This document shows positions 7,950 to 18,152 of a DNA stretch of 64,000 nucleotides, one piece after another. The stretch is from contig NZ_JRGK01000061.1 in assembly GCF_000764645.1 (NCBI RefSeq), positions 1 through 64,000 on the forward strand. The letters run 5' to 3'. The position numbers were made by a program, and so were the translations under genes. Below the pieces are notes generated by a model. It did no database searches, had not been told where the DNA came from, and saw only the letters and a program-made list of their open reading frames with translations. The stretch's first letter is position 1, and each line of letters opens with the position of its first letter. Origin of the DNA: Aeromonas finlandensis. Its GTDB lineage: Bacteria > Pseudomonadota > Gammaproteobacteria > Enterobacterales > Aeromonadaceae.

Positions 7950-10900
7950 TCAATCAAACTCCCCGTACGGGGTCAGGGGCAGCGGTGGCATATCGAGATC
8001 CCCCCGCCACGGCTTGAAGGTGTAGCGCAAAAACAGGGTGGCATGACTGGGGGCATAGTCATCCGCCTGCTGGATATCGATCCGGCCGCCGATGCGCCAG
8101 TGATCGGTCAGCCGGTGCTCGACCAGCGCGTTGAGGGTGTAACCCATGCCACTGCTGCTGCCACCGGCCACGGTGGCATCCTGATCCGGCAAACCATCCG
8201 GCAACAGACCGGGCAGAGGATAGCGGCGACTGTCATCGGTTCTGGCCTTCGACCAGGAGGCCGACCCACCCAGTTCCCAGGACCAATCCTGCACCCGTTG
8301 CCGATAACTGACCGGGAGCGCCAGCGAGAGGTAACGCTGGGGACTGTAATACCCCCCTTGCCCCAGGGTGTAACCACTCAGATCCTGCTGATAGTGCCAC
8401 CACATGGAGCTCAGTCCGACACTGACCCGGCGCTGCTCCTCGTTGACCAGCTTGTAATAACTGCCGCCCATCAGCCGGGTGAGCCAGTTGTCAGGCACAT
8501 TTTTTCCTGTCAGGAGATGCTGCTGAACGCTTCCCCAAAAACCGGTATTACCGCCCAGGTCGTGGCTCAAGTCCAGACGAACCCCATTGGCACGCACCCC
8601 GCCCCAAATCAACCCGCTGCCTGGGTCGCTTGCACCGGCATAGGAGAGCAGAGAGCTATTGATTGGGCGTCGTGATAACGTCGCACTCCACCCTACACGC
8701 TGCCAATCCCCTTTCACGCTCGCCCCGCCGACCCAGTCCACCACCTCGAACCCGAGCGGTGTTGTCCCCAGATCAAACGACCAGCGATCATCATGCCAAC
8801 CAGCAGCCACCGTCGTCCCCCGCTGGCGCTGCCGCTCCATACCGCTGCAATCTACCTCGGCGCAGGAGCCAAACCGCTCCTGATAGGGAGCGTCAGGCAA
8901 GGAGCCCGCATCCATCTCGACCAGCTCGAGTCGGTTGAACCAGGTTCCGCCTGCCAAAGGCATATCCAGCTGCAACATCTGGGTAAGGGCACGAAGATTG
9001 GACACGCCCGGCGTACCACTGGAGCCCCAGTAGTCACTGTCAAACGAGAAGGTGGTCTGCTCCTGACGATAGTGCCGATCAAGATCGCTGCGTAGGCCGG
9101 AGAGCAGCCAATCGTCATCACGCTGGCTACGCGCCTGCTCGCTCAGCTCTCCATCGGATATATCCTCCCGGGGGATAATGCCGCTGGCCAGCAGGGCCTT
9201 TCTATCCAGTGCCAGGGCCCCCTCGTTGTCTCCGCTGGCAAAACGCTGGCGTGCTGCGTCGCGCCAAAACAGGGTGGTCTCTTGAGAGGAGGGCAGTCCG
9301 GACACCAGCGGGGTATAGGTGGCAAAAATCTCCTGTGCAAGGTCAGGCTCCCCCAGCTGCTGGTAAAGATTGGCGGCCTGACGATAGAGATTCACCTTAT
9401 CTGGCGATGGGTTATCGGGCCACACAGGCAGCCACTGATAAGCAGCTTGGCGATCCCCTCTGGCCAACGCGATCTCGGCCATACCAAGGCGCGCATCGGG
9501 ATGCTGCGGATGTTCGGCCAGAATACCTTGGTAGAGCTGCGCTGCGCGTACCGTGTCACTGCGAACCGCCGCCCATTGCGCCAACAGCAATGCAATATCC
9601 TCGTCAGGCAGCAGGGGTTGCAGCAACCGCTCGGCTGCGACTTCATCGCCCTGCTCACGCAGTCGGGTAGCGTGTGCAACCAGTTCCCGGCGAGCAAGTC
9701 GACTACCCAGCTCACTCATATCTTCGGTCCAGCGGGCTGCGGGCTCTTCGGCCAGCAAAGAGCGCGCTTGCGCCAGGTTGCCCTGTCCGGAAAGAAAGAG
9801 TGCGGTGGCATAACGCAATGAGAGATCTCGAGGCGTGGCCGCAAGACGTTGCCGCAGCAGATGCTCACCCGCGGCAGCGCCATCGACATGCGTCATATCC
9901 CCAGCCAACCGGTAAGCCAACCAGACATCATCAGGCCGCAAGCGCAATGCCTCCTGACGGCGAGCGACTGCCTGCGGCCACTTGCCCGCCAGAGCAAGCA
10001 TATCGGCCTCCTCCTCCAACTGCGTTGCCTTGAGCTGCGCAGCTTGTGCCTGCAAGCGAGGAGAGCGACTCTGTTTGCCCAGCGCCACTGCTTTGGCCGG
10101 GTCCTGCTTCACATAAAGATCAAATAGACGCCCCAGCGCCCGCTCGTTGCCGGGAGCGAAGGCAAGTACCTTGCGATAGGCCAGCTCCGCCTCTTTATCC
10201 TGCTGCCGAGCGTGCTCTGCATCCCCCAGCCCAAGCCACCCCTCGGCCTCCTGCGGATCTAGCCGGGTTGCTTGCCGGTACAGGCTGACCGCCTCGTCCC
10301 ACTGCCTCGCGCTCGCCGCCTTGTCAGCGCGATCCAGCTGTAACCAGTAACGGTTGGTCGCCAGCAGACTTTCCCACTTTGCTCGCCCGGCTACGTCAGG
10401 CTGCCGTAACAACTGCTCCAGCAGGGCGACCGCTTCCGCTCGCCGGTTATCCCGTGAGTAGGCTTCAGCCAGTGCCCCTCTCAACCCCTGAGCATCTGGA
10501 TTAGCCGCCAGTGCGGCCTTGATTTCCCCTATCGAAGCCTTGCCTGTCTGGCTGCGCGCCAGGACCTGCTGACGCTGGCGAAAGGCCGGAGATGCCCACT
10601 GCTGCTCCTGGGTATCAAGCAGTGCCAGCGCCTCATCCACACCACTGTCAGCACCAAAGGTCACGATGAATTGCCGCAAGGCATCCATGCTCGCGGTGCC
10701 AACCGGCATATCGCGGATCGAGGCGAGCCAGAGGGAGGCGGCAGCATCACGGCTATCAGGATGAAGCGCCATGCGCTTCAACAGTGCCGTGGCCTCTTGC
10801 TGGCGACCATCCTGCAGCAGGTTGCTCACCAGACCGACCCGCAACGCCGCATGGCCGGGATAGCGTTTCTCAAGATCCAGCAACGTCACCATCGCGGTCT

Positions 10901-11393
10901 GACGTGTAGCGGGCATACGGGCCTCAAGCAGCGCATACTCCACCGCCAGATCCAGTGTCGGTGGCCCATCTTGGCCAAACAGTTTCCGGTATTCCCCTTG
11001 CGCTTCTTGCAAACGCCCTGCGCTGGCAAGCACGCGAGCCTGCTGCAACTGTTGCCGCAGCGCAGGCGCATCGAGCGCCAGTGCAGCCATGATCTGTCGG
11101 TACTGACTCGAATCCGGCGCCACACTGGCCAGTTGTGCCAGCGCCTGTCGGGCATCCCCCTGCTTCCCGAGGCGCAGTGCCTGACGGGCCCTGGCCGCCA
11201 GCAGCTCGGGGTGGTTCGGCTCAACCAGAGAGAGGGAGTAGAGCGAATTGCTGATCAGCGCCTCGTTATGGGTCGCCTCCCCGACACGCACCTGCTCCAG
11301 CAGCCAGCTGACCGGCTCCACCGCAGAGTAGGTGTTGCCAGCCATCAGCAACCCGAGCGCCAGGCAGAGGGATGTCACTCTGGTTGATGACAT
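7950..11393 (-). CDS. bcsC: Cellulose synthase outer-membrane export subunit BcsC
   Basis: Exports the cellulose chain across periplasm and outer membrane. The 1147-aa product has a signal peptide (about residues 1-24, ending TYSA), a long series of TPR helices through about residue 780 and a C-terminal beta-barrel ending in FLRYTFKPWRGDL. The ATG at 11393 (RBS GGAGCGAGCA) overlaps the end of bcsZ by 19 nt; a longer frame exists but lacks a ribosome site and would precede the signal peptide. It is the last gene of the bcs operon, followed by a hairpin. Length is normal for BcsC. Confidence 0.95.
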   Translation of the reverse strand: MSSTRVTSLCLALGLLMAGNTYSAVEPVSWLLEQVRVGEATHNEALISNSLYSLSLVEPNHPELLAARARQALRLGKQGDARQALAQLASVAPDSSQYRQIMAALALDAPALRQQLQQARVLASAGRLQEAQGEYRKLFGQDGPPTLDLAVEYALLEARMPATRQTAMVTLLDLEKRYPGHAALRVGLVSNLLQDGRQQEATALLKRMALHPDSRDAAASLWLASIRDMPVGTASMDALRQFIVTFGADSGVDEALALLDTQEQQWASPAFRQRQQVLARSQTGKASIGEIKAALAANPDAQGLRGALAEAYSRDNRRAEAVALLEQLLRQPDVAGRAKWESLLATNRYWLQLDRADKAASARQWDEAVSLYRQATRLDPQEAEGWLGLGDAEHARQQDKEAELAYRKVLAFAPGNERALGRLFDLYVKQDPAKAVALGKQSRSPRLQAQAAQLKATQLEEEADMLALAGKWPQAVARRQEALRLRPDDVWLAYRLAGDMTHVDGAAAGEHLLRQRLAATPRDLSLRYATALFLSGQGNLAQARSLLAEEPAARWTEDMSELGSRLARRELVAHATRLREQGDEVAAERLLQPLLPDEDIALLLAQWAAVRSDTVRAAQLYQGILAEHPQHPDARLGMAEIALARGDRQAAYQWLPVWPDNPSPDKVNLYRQAANLYQQLGEPDLAQEIFATYTPLVSGLPSSQETTLFWRDAARQRFASGDNEGALALDRKALLASGIIPREDISDGELSEQARSQRDDDWLLSGLRSDLDRHYRQEQTTFSFDSDYWGSSGTPGVSNLRALTQMLQLDMPLAGGTWFNRLELVEMDAGSLPDAPYQERFGSCAEVDCSGMERQRQRGTTVAAGWHDDRWSFDLGTTPLGFEVVDWVGGASVKGDWQRVGWSATLSRRPINSSLLSYAGASDPGSGLIWGGVRANGVRLDLSHDLGGNTGFWGSVQQHLLTGKNVPDNWLTRLMGGSYYKLVNEEQRRVSVGLSSMWWHYQQDLSGYTLGQGGYYSPQRYLSLALPVSYRQRVQDWSWELGGSASWSKARTDDSRRYPLPGLLPDGLPDQDATVAGGSSSGMGYTLNALVEHRLTDHWRIGGRIDIQQADDYAPSHATLFLRYTFKPWRGDLDMPPLPLTPYGEFD

Positions 11394-12484
11394 TGCTCGC
11401 TCCAGCGGGGGATCAGATTGCCATTTGCCGCAAAACGATAGCGCTGCTGATCCCAACCAGACCCAAACAGCGTCAACACGCTGCCATAGTAGGCATGGGC
11501 ATCCCAGCCGCGCTGGCGAACTTGCGCACGCAGCCCATCAAGAGCGGGCTCCCCTTGCATCAGAGGGAGCAGGGCCGCGGCAAAACCGCCTGCACCACTT
11601 CCCTCAACCTTGCCGGTGGCGGTATCGATACGCTCCGGAACCTGGCCGGTACGATTGATATAGGCCTGCATGGGAGCAAAGTGGGCCACCAGTTGCTGTC
11701 TCGCCGGATCGTCAGCGCTGAGCATACCGAGCCAGAGATAGACCCGGATCGCATCATAGCTGCCACGGGCCCCATGTTTTTCGTTGCTCACCCAGCCTGT
11801 CGGTTGCTGCCAGTCGACCCAGTCAGGGGCAAACCCTTTGGGTGCACTGGCCATCAAGATGGCGGGCCACTGCTTGTGCATCTCTTGCCACGGCCCCTGC
11901 AACCCGGCGACGCGAGCCAGCAACTGGGGTGGCACATAGGCGGGGTTGATCGTCCAGCGGTTCTCCGCCACAAATCCTTTGGGCCCCGGCAGCAGCACCG
12001 GCCCCAAGCCCGGCACTCGTGCCACCTCTTCCCGGGCGATGCGACGCAGCAACATGGTGCCGATGGATTCATAGCTGTGGTTCTGCCACAAACGCCCGGC
12101 CTCCAGCAGGCTGTAGGCGATCCAGAGATCCGAATCTGCCGCGCTATTGGCATCCAGCACACCCCACTTCTCTCCCTGCTGTCCCCACAACCATGCGGGC
12201 AGGAAACCGGTCAGATCACCTTTTGCCAACTCGCGTTCAGTCCAGTTCAGCACCTGCTCGAACGTCTCCCGATCATCATTGACCAGCGCGAAAAAGAGCG
12301 CATAGCTCTGCCCTTCCGAAGTGGTGATGCGACGCGCATCTGACGGGTCAACCACCCGTCCCTCGGCAGTCATGTAATCCCGCTTGAACTGCTGCCACTC
12401 GGGCCAGTCACACGCGGCTCGTGCCGGGAGTGCGCTGGCACACCAGAGCAGCACTACCGCGATCTGTCGGATCATCTTTCTCAT
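11375..12484 (-). CDS. bcsZ: Periplasmic endo-1,4-beta-glucanase BcsZ (GH8)
   Basis: Glycoside hydrolase family 8 cellulase that trims or edits nascent cellulose in the periplasm. The 369-aa protein has a signal peptide (cleavage near ARA-ACDWP, residue 23) and the GH8 catalytic pair in conserved context: E57 in SEGQSYALFF and D244 in YDAIRVYLW. These correspond to the E. coli BcsZ residues. It lies 3 bp after bcsB and its 3' end overlaps bcsC, indicating translational coupling in the operon. Confidence 0.95.
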   Translation of the reverse strand: MRKMIRQIAVVLLWCASALPARAACDWPEWQQFKRDYMTAEGRVVDPSDARRITTSEGQSYALFFALVNDDRETFEQVLNWTERELAKGDLTGFLPAWLWGQQGEKWGVLDANSAADSDLWIAYSLLEAGRLWQNHSYESIGTMLLRRIAREEVARVPGLGPVLLPGPKGFVAENRWTINPAYVPPQLLARVAGLQGPWQEMHKQWPAILMASAPKGFAPDWVDWQQPTGWVSNEKHGARGSYDAIRVYLWLGMLSADDPARQQLVAHFAPMQAYINRTGQVPERIDTATGKVEGSGAGGFAAALLPLMQGEPALDGLRAQVRQRGWDAHAYYGSVLTLFGSGWDQQRYRFAANGNLIPRWSEQCHQPE

Positions 12485-12487
12485 CTC

Positions 12488-14713
12488 TTACTCTTCCTTC
12501 AAACGACGACGGCTGAGCCCGGCCAGCAGCAACCTGAGACCCCATCCCAGCAGCAACATGCTGAGCAGAGTGATACCGGCCAACCGCACCGGATGGTTGG
12601 CCAGCAGATGCCACACGCGCTCCCACCAAGGGAGATAGCCCACCTCGTAGCGATCGCCGACATCCAGCGCAGTGACCCCGGCCTCCCGGATAATTGCCAC
12701 CGAGCCTTCGACCTGAGCCCGCAGCGAAGGAGCTTGCATTGTCTCGTTCAGCAATCGGGTACCGGCGTGACCATCGGCCAGCAGAGCCACCACACTGCGC
12801 TGCGGGTGAACGGGGGATTGCAGACCAAGCACCACGGCTATCGCATCATTCCCGCTGATCCCGACCCGGGCCTCTGGCTGACGGTCGTTGGCCGACGAGT
12901 GCTCAACCGCGCTGAACTCGCGCCTTGGCTGATTCACCCAACTCTGCAGCGAAGCGAGCAGCGCATCCGGTTCGGCATCGTGGCGGAACTCGGCGGGCAG
13001 CGCGCCGATCAGCAAGGTATCAAGGTCGGCATCCCGCACCTGCTGCCAGTCATTGGCCAGGGTCACCGCCAGGGCCGGATAACCGGTTTCCGCACCGATC
13101 GCCCCCAGGGTGTCGAGCAGAGTCGTTATCTGATCAGGAGATGGTTTAACCGGCATAACTATCTGGGTTTCAGATAGATCAGCCAGCTTGCTGAAGGGGA
13201 AAGCCGCACCGGAGAAGGCTTTGAGGTTGGGCATCTCAATAAGATGACGGTAGCCGGTAAAGTCGAGGGTCGAGTTCTCATCAATCCGAACCTGATGAGC
13301 CGGTGGCAACAGCAGATCGCAGCGCCCATCCTCGTGCCCGCCCATAAACTGCTGACCATATTGGAAGGCGAAACTGAGACGATTGGGTTGCCCGCTCTTG
13401 AGCCCGGGCATCCGCAATGCTCTGGACTCATCATCGCCGGTCAACCAGAGGGGGAGCGTCAGCAACTGCTTGCCCTTGATCGCGTCGGGCTCCAGGGCAT
13501 ACGACTTCATCAACTGATCGTTCACCTTCACGTCCAGCCGGGAGCCGTCATGCAAAACCGGCGAGGTGTAGTGATAATCCAGCTGCAGCTTGATCCCGTT
13601 CGCCCCCGGCTGATAGAGATCGGGTGGCAATTTGACGGTGATATCCAGCGGCCAGATGGCTCGCCCGCTGGCTTGCAACTGACCCGGATAGTCGAGCAAC
13701 TCGGCAAACCGTACCGGACGATCCAGTCTGACCCAGTTGGGTGCGTCATAGGGCACTCTTGGCGCCAGAGGCTTGAGCTCCTCAACCCGGACGCTCTGAC
13801 CGCGCAGCAGCACATTCCCCTGAGCGATCCCCTTGCTGGCAAGCAGCAAATCATCCTGATTGCGCCCCAATATCAGCAACAACTTCACATAAGGGTTATC
13901 AGGGGAACTCACCATGTCGATGGTGGGCCCCGTCACCTTGGGGTAGTCACTCAGAAAATCAGGCCGAGTCTCGTTGGTCGCAAAAACGATGGCATTACGC
14001 TTTGGCGTCTCGTTTATCAGCACGGGGAAATGCTGCCCTCGCCATTTGGCCTTGGCCCCGAACCAGGAGGCGAGAACGGCCGCGGCCTGTTGCTGCTCCA
14101 GCGAAACCGCCCCGGCAAAGACCATGGGCAACACCAGCTGCGCATCATCGCGGGTGTCGAGAAACGGCATCGGGAAGAAGGAGAGCTCATTGCGCACCGG
14201 CAGGGTCTGCAACTGCAGATTGAGCCGGGTATCCCGATTGACATTGAGCCACAGGGTATCGCTGGCCGGGTTTTCACAGACCTTCTGATAGTGACCGATG
14301 AAGTTCAGTTTGAGCCGGTTGAAATCTTTGGCGTAACGGGGATCAAGCACCATAGAGGCATAGCTTCGCTGCCCCATCTGCTTGTCCACAAAGGGCTGCA
14401 CGCCCATCAGCTCGTCATTGAGATAGACCTTGAGCTGGGAGATCAGCGGCAACAGGGAAGGCGAAGGGGTGAAGTCCAGATCCAGCGTGGCCTGAGTCAC
14501 CACCTCGTCACGCCGCACGGTGAAATCCGCGACGCCATCAGGTGCGTTGCCGCGCAGCGCGAGCGTACCCGGCTGTGCAGCCATCTGCTCCAGCGTCATG
14601 GAACGAGTGCGTACCGGTGCCTCCACCGCAGGCTGCGGCCCCGTCATCTCAGTCGCCGATACCGCGGGAGCCGCCAGTATCAATGCAAGCAGGTAAGGTT
14701 TTGGTTTCATCAT
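12488..14713 (-). CDS. bcsB: Cellulose synthase periplasmic subunit BcsB
   Basis: Membrane-anchored periplasmic partner of BcsA that guides the growing glucan. The 741-aa protein has a signal peptide (about residues 1-20, ending VSA), alternating jelly-roll and flavodoxin-like periplasmic modules, and a single C-terminal membrane helix (about residues 714-732) with a basic tail (SRRRLKEE), the known anchor that packs on BcsA. The start ATG overlaps the bcsA stop (ATGA). Two adjacent ATGs make the exact start ambiguous by one codon. Confidence 0.95.
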   Translation of the reverse strand: MMKPKPYLLALILAAPAVSATEMTGPQPAVEAPVRTRSMTLEQMAAQPGTLALRGNAPDGVADFTVRRDEVVTQATLDLDFTPSPSLLPLISQLKVYLNDELMGVQPFVDKQMGQRSYASMVLDPRYAKDFNRLKLNFIGHYQKVCENPASDTLWLNVNRDTRLNLQLQTLPVRNELSFFPMPFLDTRDDAQLVLPMVFAGAVSLEQQQAAAVLASWFGAKAKWRGQHFPVLINETPKRNAIVFATNETRPDFLSDYPKVTGPTIDMVSSPDNPYVKLLLILGRNQDDLLLASKGIAQGNVLLRGQSVRVEELKPLAPRVPYDAPNWVRLDRPVRFAELLDYPGQLQASGRAIWPLDITVKLPPDLYQPGANGIKLQLDYHYTSPVLHDGSRLDVKVNDQLMKSYALEPDAIKGKQLLTLPLWLTGDDESRALRMPGLKSGQPNRLSFAFQYGQQFMGGHEDGRCDLLLPPAHQVRIDENSTLDFTGYRHLIEMPNLKAFSGAAFPFSKLADLSETQIVMPVKPSPDQITTLLDTLGAIGAETGYPALAVTLANDWQQVRDADLDTLLIGALPAEFRHDAEPDALLASLQSWVNQPRREFSAVEHSSANDRQPEARVGISGNDAIAVVLGLQSPVHPQRSVVALLADGHAGTRLLNETMQAPSLRAQVEGSVAIIREAGVTALDVGDRYEVGYLPWWERVWHLLANHPVRLAGITLLSMLLLGWGLRLLLAGLSRRRLKEE

Positions 14714-17277
14714 GCTTTTACTGTCTGTGCTGTCGCTCTCCCGGACCGATAATCCGGCGAGACACGACGTGGAACAAAAGAGAGCAGCCAGAACACCAGC
14801 TTCTCACTGAGAATGCAGAATGGCGCCAGTGGTGTGGAGCGCAGCAGACGCCAGTAAGCCCCCCAACCCAGCTGAACTATCTGGAAAAAACTGTGTATCG
14901 GGCGATCGCTGCCCAACCGTTTTTGCCACAGGGACCAGGTATCGGCGCGGGCAAAGGTGCACTGGATAAAGGCAATATGTTGCGCTTTGTCCATTGGCTC
15001 CAGCTCCAGACCGAGGCGGCTGCCAAATACCCGTTGCACCCGCGCAGGAAATGCGGCCTCCCGGCGACCATAGCGCAACAACAGCCAGACCCGCTCCTTG
15101 CCCGTCAGCGGCAAGCTGGTATCGAGGCGCACCCCGACACCACCGTTCGAGTAGTCACTGAGGGTGCAGGGATAAAGATGCCCATTGGCCAGCTTGATGG
15201 CGGCAGGCATCGCCATCTCCACCCGGGGATTGCTGCGCACCTGCCGTGATTCGAAGGCAACGGCCAATGCGCCACCCAGAATGGTCATGTTGTAGAGGGC
15301 CCACAACATGCTGAGGATCAGGGTCGGGATCTCATCGGACGGCCCGACCAGAATCCGCCAGATGCCGAATCCCAGACCGCAGATATTGAGCAGCACCAGG
15401 ATCAGATAGGGACGCGATACCTCCAGATCGAGATAGACCTCCTCCGTCAATCCCCCCTTGGCGGTCACGTTGAATTTGCCTTTGTGCGGCGCGAACAGGG
15501 CCACCGTGGTGGGCCGCGCGATATACCAGGCCAGCACGGTCTCGTAGACCTCCCCCCAGAAGGAGTGGCGCACCTTGCCCTGGATCCGGGAGTTGGTCAG
15601 GGCGCTATGAAGCAGGTGTGGCAACATGTAGAGGGCGATCGCTGCCGCGGGGGCGTAGATGACATAGGCATGGAGGATCAGGAAGGCCAGTGGAGCGGTC
15701 AAAAAGATCAGCCGCGGAACACCGGACAGAAAGTGCAGCATGGCGTTGAAGTAGCAGAGCCGCTGCCCGAGGCTAATCCCTTTACCAAACAGCGGATTGT
15801 CCAGCCGCAGGATCTGCACCATGCCGCGCGCCCAGCGGATACGCTGGCCGATATGGGCCGACAGGCTCTCGGTGGCAAGCCCTGCCGCCTGTGGTATCCG
15901 CATATAGGCGGAGGTGTACCCCCGGCGATGCAACCGCAACGAGGTGTGGGCATCCTCGGTCACCGTCTCGACCGCCAGCCCGCCAATCTCATCCAGTGCC
16001 GAGCGCTTGATGACGGCACAGGAGCCGCAGAAAAAAGTGGCATCCCACATATCGTTGCCATCTTGCACCAGCCCATAGAAGAGCGCGCCCTCATTAGGCA
16101 TTTTGCGGAAACGATGCAGGTTGCGCTCAAAGGGATCGGCCGAGAAGAAGTGGTGGGGTGTCTGCACCAGACCCAGGGCGGGATCTTTGAAAAACCACCC
16201 CACCGTCATCTGCAAGAAGGAGCGGGTTGGCAGGTGATCGCAGTCGAAAATGGCCACCAGTTCCCCACTCGCCAGCTTGAGGGCATGGTTGATATTGCCC
16301 GCCTTGGCATGCTCGTGAGTGGCTCGCGCCACATAGCGGATCCCGACCTCTTCGGCAAACTGCCTGAACTCCTCGCGCCCGCCATCATCGAGCAGCCAGA
16401 TGGTCAGTTTGTCCTTTGGCCAGTCCAGCGCCAGCGAGGCATAAACCGTCCCTTTGACGATGGCCAGATCCTCGTTGTAAGTGGGGATCATCAGATCCAC
16501 CGAAGGCCAGCTGGCAATATCAGCGGGCATCGGTACCGGTGGGCGATTGAGTGGCCATGCGGTCTGCCAGTATCCCAGGATCAGGACAACCCAGGCATAG
16601 GTCTCCGCCGCCAGCAGTAACAAACCACAGAACAGGCTTATGGGATCAAGCCAGTCCAGGGTGGAGGTATAGCGCCACCAGATATAGCGGCATGAGACGG
16701 TCAGGGAGAGCACCATCATCATCAGCATGGGATAGCGCCCCGGCACGGCGCGCAGCACGAATGCCATCACGGCCAGCATGAGGACAAAGACCAGCTGGGC
16801 ATAAAGATCAAACGGTTGGGTAATACAGATCAGACTCAACAGCCCCGCCACGGTACAGAGCAATATGCTCTTCCATCTGGCAACGGCCACGGCATTGCGT
16901 GACTGCCGCAACTGGCTGCGCTCGAAGTGCGCCAGCTGCCCCTCCAGCCACAAGGTGCCTTTCTGCCATACCCGCTGACACCAGGCCGGCCAGTGGAGAG
17001 GCCTGGGTTCAGGCCTGCGCACCAGCAACCAAACCGTCTGTAACAGCAAGCGCAGGGGATCGCCGGGACGAGTGTGCGTCACATGCGGATAGAAGATATC
17101 TCTATTGGCACGCACGCGCTGCCAGGCCGCCCCCTCAAGGGGAAACACTATCCATGCCAAAAGCCGCAGCAGCGTCACTGACGAGGCAGCCCAGCGGGAT
17201 GAGCCCGCGTCTCGCAACTCCCGATAACTGCGCCGTAACCAGCAGAGCGCGGCAGGTGTCAGCAAGGCAGCTAGCAT
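14710..17277 (-). CDS. bcsA: Cellulose synthase catalytic subunit BcsA with PilZ domain
   Basis: Processive UDP-glucose glycosyltransferase (GT2) in the inner membrane that makes beta-1,4-glucan. The 855-aa protein shows the GT2 motifs in order: DD at 297-298, DCD at 345-347, FFCGS at 416-420, TED at 440-442 and QRIRW at 478-482, flanked by membrane helices. A C-terminal PilZ domain has the c-di-GMP motif RSNPR at 681-685 and DYSNGG at 708-713. C-di-GMP activation is therefore expected. The start overlaps bcsQ by 7 nt and the stop overlaps bcsB. Confidence 0.97.
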   Translation of the reverse strand: MLAALLTPAALCWLRRSYRELRDAGSSRWAASSVTLLRLLAWIVFPLEGAAWQRVRANRDIFYPHVTHTRPGDPLRLLLQTVWLLVRRPEPRPLHWPAWCQRVWQKGTLWLEGQLAHFERSQLRQSRNAVAVARWKSILLCTVAGLLSLICITQPFDLYAQLVFVLMLAVMAFVLRAVPGRYPMLMMMVLSLTVSCRYIWWRYTSTLDWLDPISLFCGLLLLAAETYAWVVLILGYWQTAWPLNRPPVPMPADIASWPSVDLMIPTYNEDLAIVKGTVYASLALDWPKDKLTIWLLDDGGREEFRQFAEEVGIRYVARATHEHAKAGNINHALKLASGELVAIFDCDHLPTRSFLQMTVGWFFKDPALGLVQTPHHFFSADPFERNLHRFRKMPNEGALFYGLVQDGNDMWDATFFCGSCAVIKRSALDEIGGLAVETVTEDAHTSLRLHRRGYTSAYMRIPQAAGLATESLSAHIGQRIRWARGMVQILRLDNPLFGKGISLGQRLCYFNAMLHFLSGVPRLIFLTAPLAFLILHAYVIYAPAAAIALYMLPHLLHSALTNSRIQGKVRHSFWGEVYETVLAWYIARPTTVALFAPHKGKFNVTAKGGLTEEVYLDLEVSRPYLILVLLNICGLGFGIWRILVGPSDEIPTLILSMLWALYNMTILGGALAVAFESRQVRSNPRVEMAMPAAIKLANGHLYPCTLSDYSNGGVGVRLDTSLPLTGKERVWLLLRYGRREAAFPARVQRVFGSRLGLELEPMDKAQHIAFIQCTFARADTWSLWQKRLGSDRPIHSFFQIVQLGWGAYWRLLRSTPLAPFCILSEKLVFWLLSFVPRRVSPDYRSGRATAQTVKA

Positions 17278-17939
17278 GAAGACGCACTACTGTGGTTGAT
17301 ACACCAGCGCGCCAGCGCATCCAGCTCATGAGCTATCAGGCTGTCGGGGGCGTACTCACCCACCGGTAACTTGGCCGCCATCGCCTCCGCCATTGACTCA
17401 TCCCGGTGCAGACGGATGGAGAGCATCGGGATCCCCCCCTCCATCCAGAGGTCGAGCAGATCCTGCTGCAACGCACGCCGACTGGTAAATTGGGTCACCA
17501 CCACCTGCTCATGCGGAACAAATAGATGGCGATAGAGCCGCGTGTGGGCATTGGCGTCGGCATTGACCACGGTGAGCAATCGGGTAACGGCCACCGGTGT
17601 CACGCCTGCAGGCAGATCCAGCAGCACCAGATCGTAACCCTCCACGACAGACAACCAGTCGACAGATAGCGGCCCAGCCACACCGCCTTGCGCCAACAGA
17701 TCCAGACCCGGTCGCCAGCAATGAATGGCGGTGCGCCACGAGTGTGCCGGATCAGCCAGCAAGCCCCAGCCGCACACCTCATCGTGAGGCCTCCCGAAAT
17801 GGAGCGGCAATTGATTGTCAGGGCAAAGATCGACAGCCAGCACCCTGGCGCCCTGCCGCCAGGCGGCCAACGCCAACCCGGCAACGATAGAGGTCGTCCC
17901 CACGCCCCCTCTTATCCCTTGCAGTGCAACGGTGATCAC
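17271..17939 (-). CDS. bcsQ: Cellulose synthesis ParA/MinD-like ATPase BcsQ
   Basis: SIMIBI-type ATPase needed for cellulose secretion and polar localisation in enteric bacteria. The 222-aa protein has the deviant Walker A of this family (GIRGGVGTTS, residues 8-17), the VDLCPDNQL segment, the LLDLPAG motif and the typical HRDESMAEAMAAKLPVGEY block. It starts with GTG at 17939 in a GTGA overlap with the bcsR stop. It is somewhat shorter than E. coli BcsQ (about 250 aa), mostly in the central and C-terminal parts, with no sign of truncation. Confidence 0.92.
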   Translation of the reverse strand: MITVALQGIRGGVGTTSIVAGLALAAWRQGARVLAVDLCPDNQLPLHFGRPHDEVCGWGLLADPAHSWRTAIHCWRPGLDLLAQGGVAGPLSVDWLSVVEGYDLVLLDLPAGVTPVAVTRLLTVVNADANAHTRLYRHLFVPHEQVVVTQFTSRRALQQDLLDLWMEGGIPMLSIRLHRDESMAEAMAAKLPVGEYAPDSLIAHELDALARWCINHSSASSC

Positions 17940-18139
17940 TCCGCTTTCCTCTTTAAATCAAGCTCGGCAAGCAGAGGAAAGCGTGACCGGACATCGGCCA
18001 GATGCTCTTCCAGAGCGATGTCGTGATACTGAAAGCTGACACCAAACGCCCTCTGGACCAGCTCGATATCAGTAACCCCATCCCCTTCCACGGGAACCTC
18101 AAAAGGTACCGGCTTGATTGCCTGCTCATCTATCGTCAT
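17936..18139 (-). CDS. bcsR: Cellulose synthesis regulator BcsR
   Basis: A 67-aa small protein immediately before bcsQ. The C-terminal part (IELVQRAFGVSFQYHDIA, then RFPLLAEL) matches the BcsR/YhjR pattern of an acidic helical protein ending in a PLLAE motif. In E. coli BcsR partners BcsQ in assembly of the synthase complex. The ATG at 18139, with GGAG upstream, starts 13 bp after the bcsG stop. An upstream in-frame extension would overlap bcsG and has no ribosome site. Confidence 0.85.
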   Translation of the reverse strand: MTIDEQAIKPVPFEVPVEGDGVTDIELVQRAFGVSFQYHDIALEEHLADVRSRFPLLAELDLKRKAE

Positions 18140-18152
18140 GCCGCACTCCGGA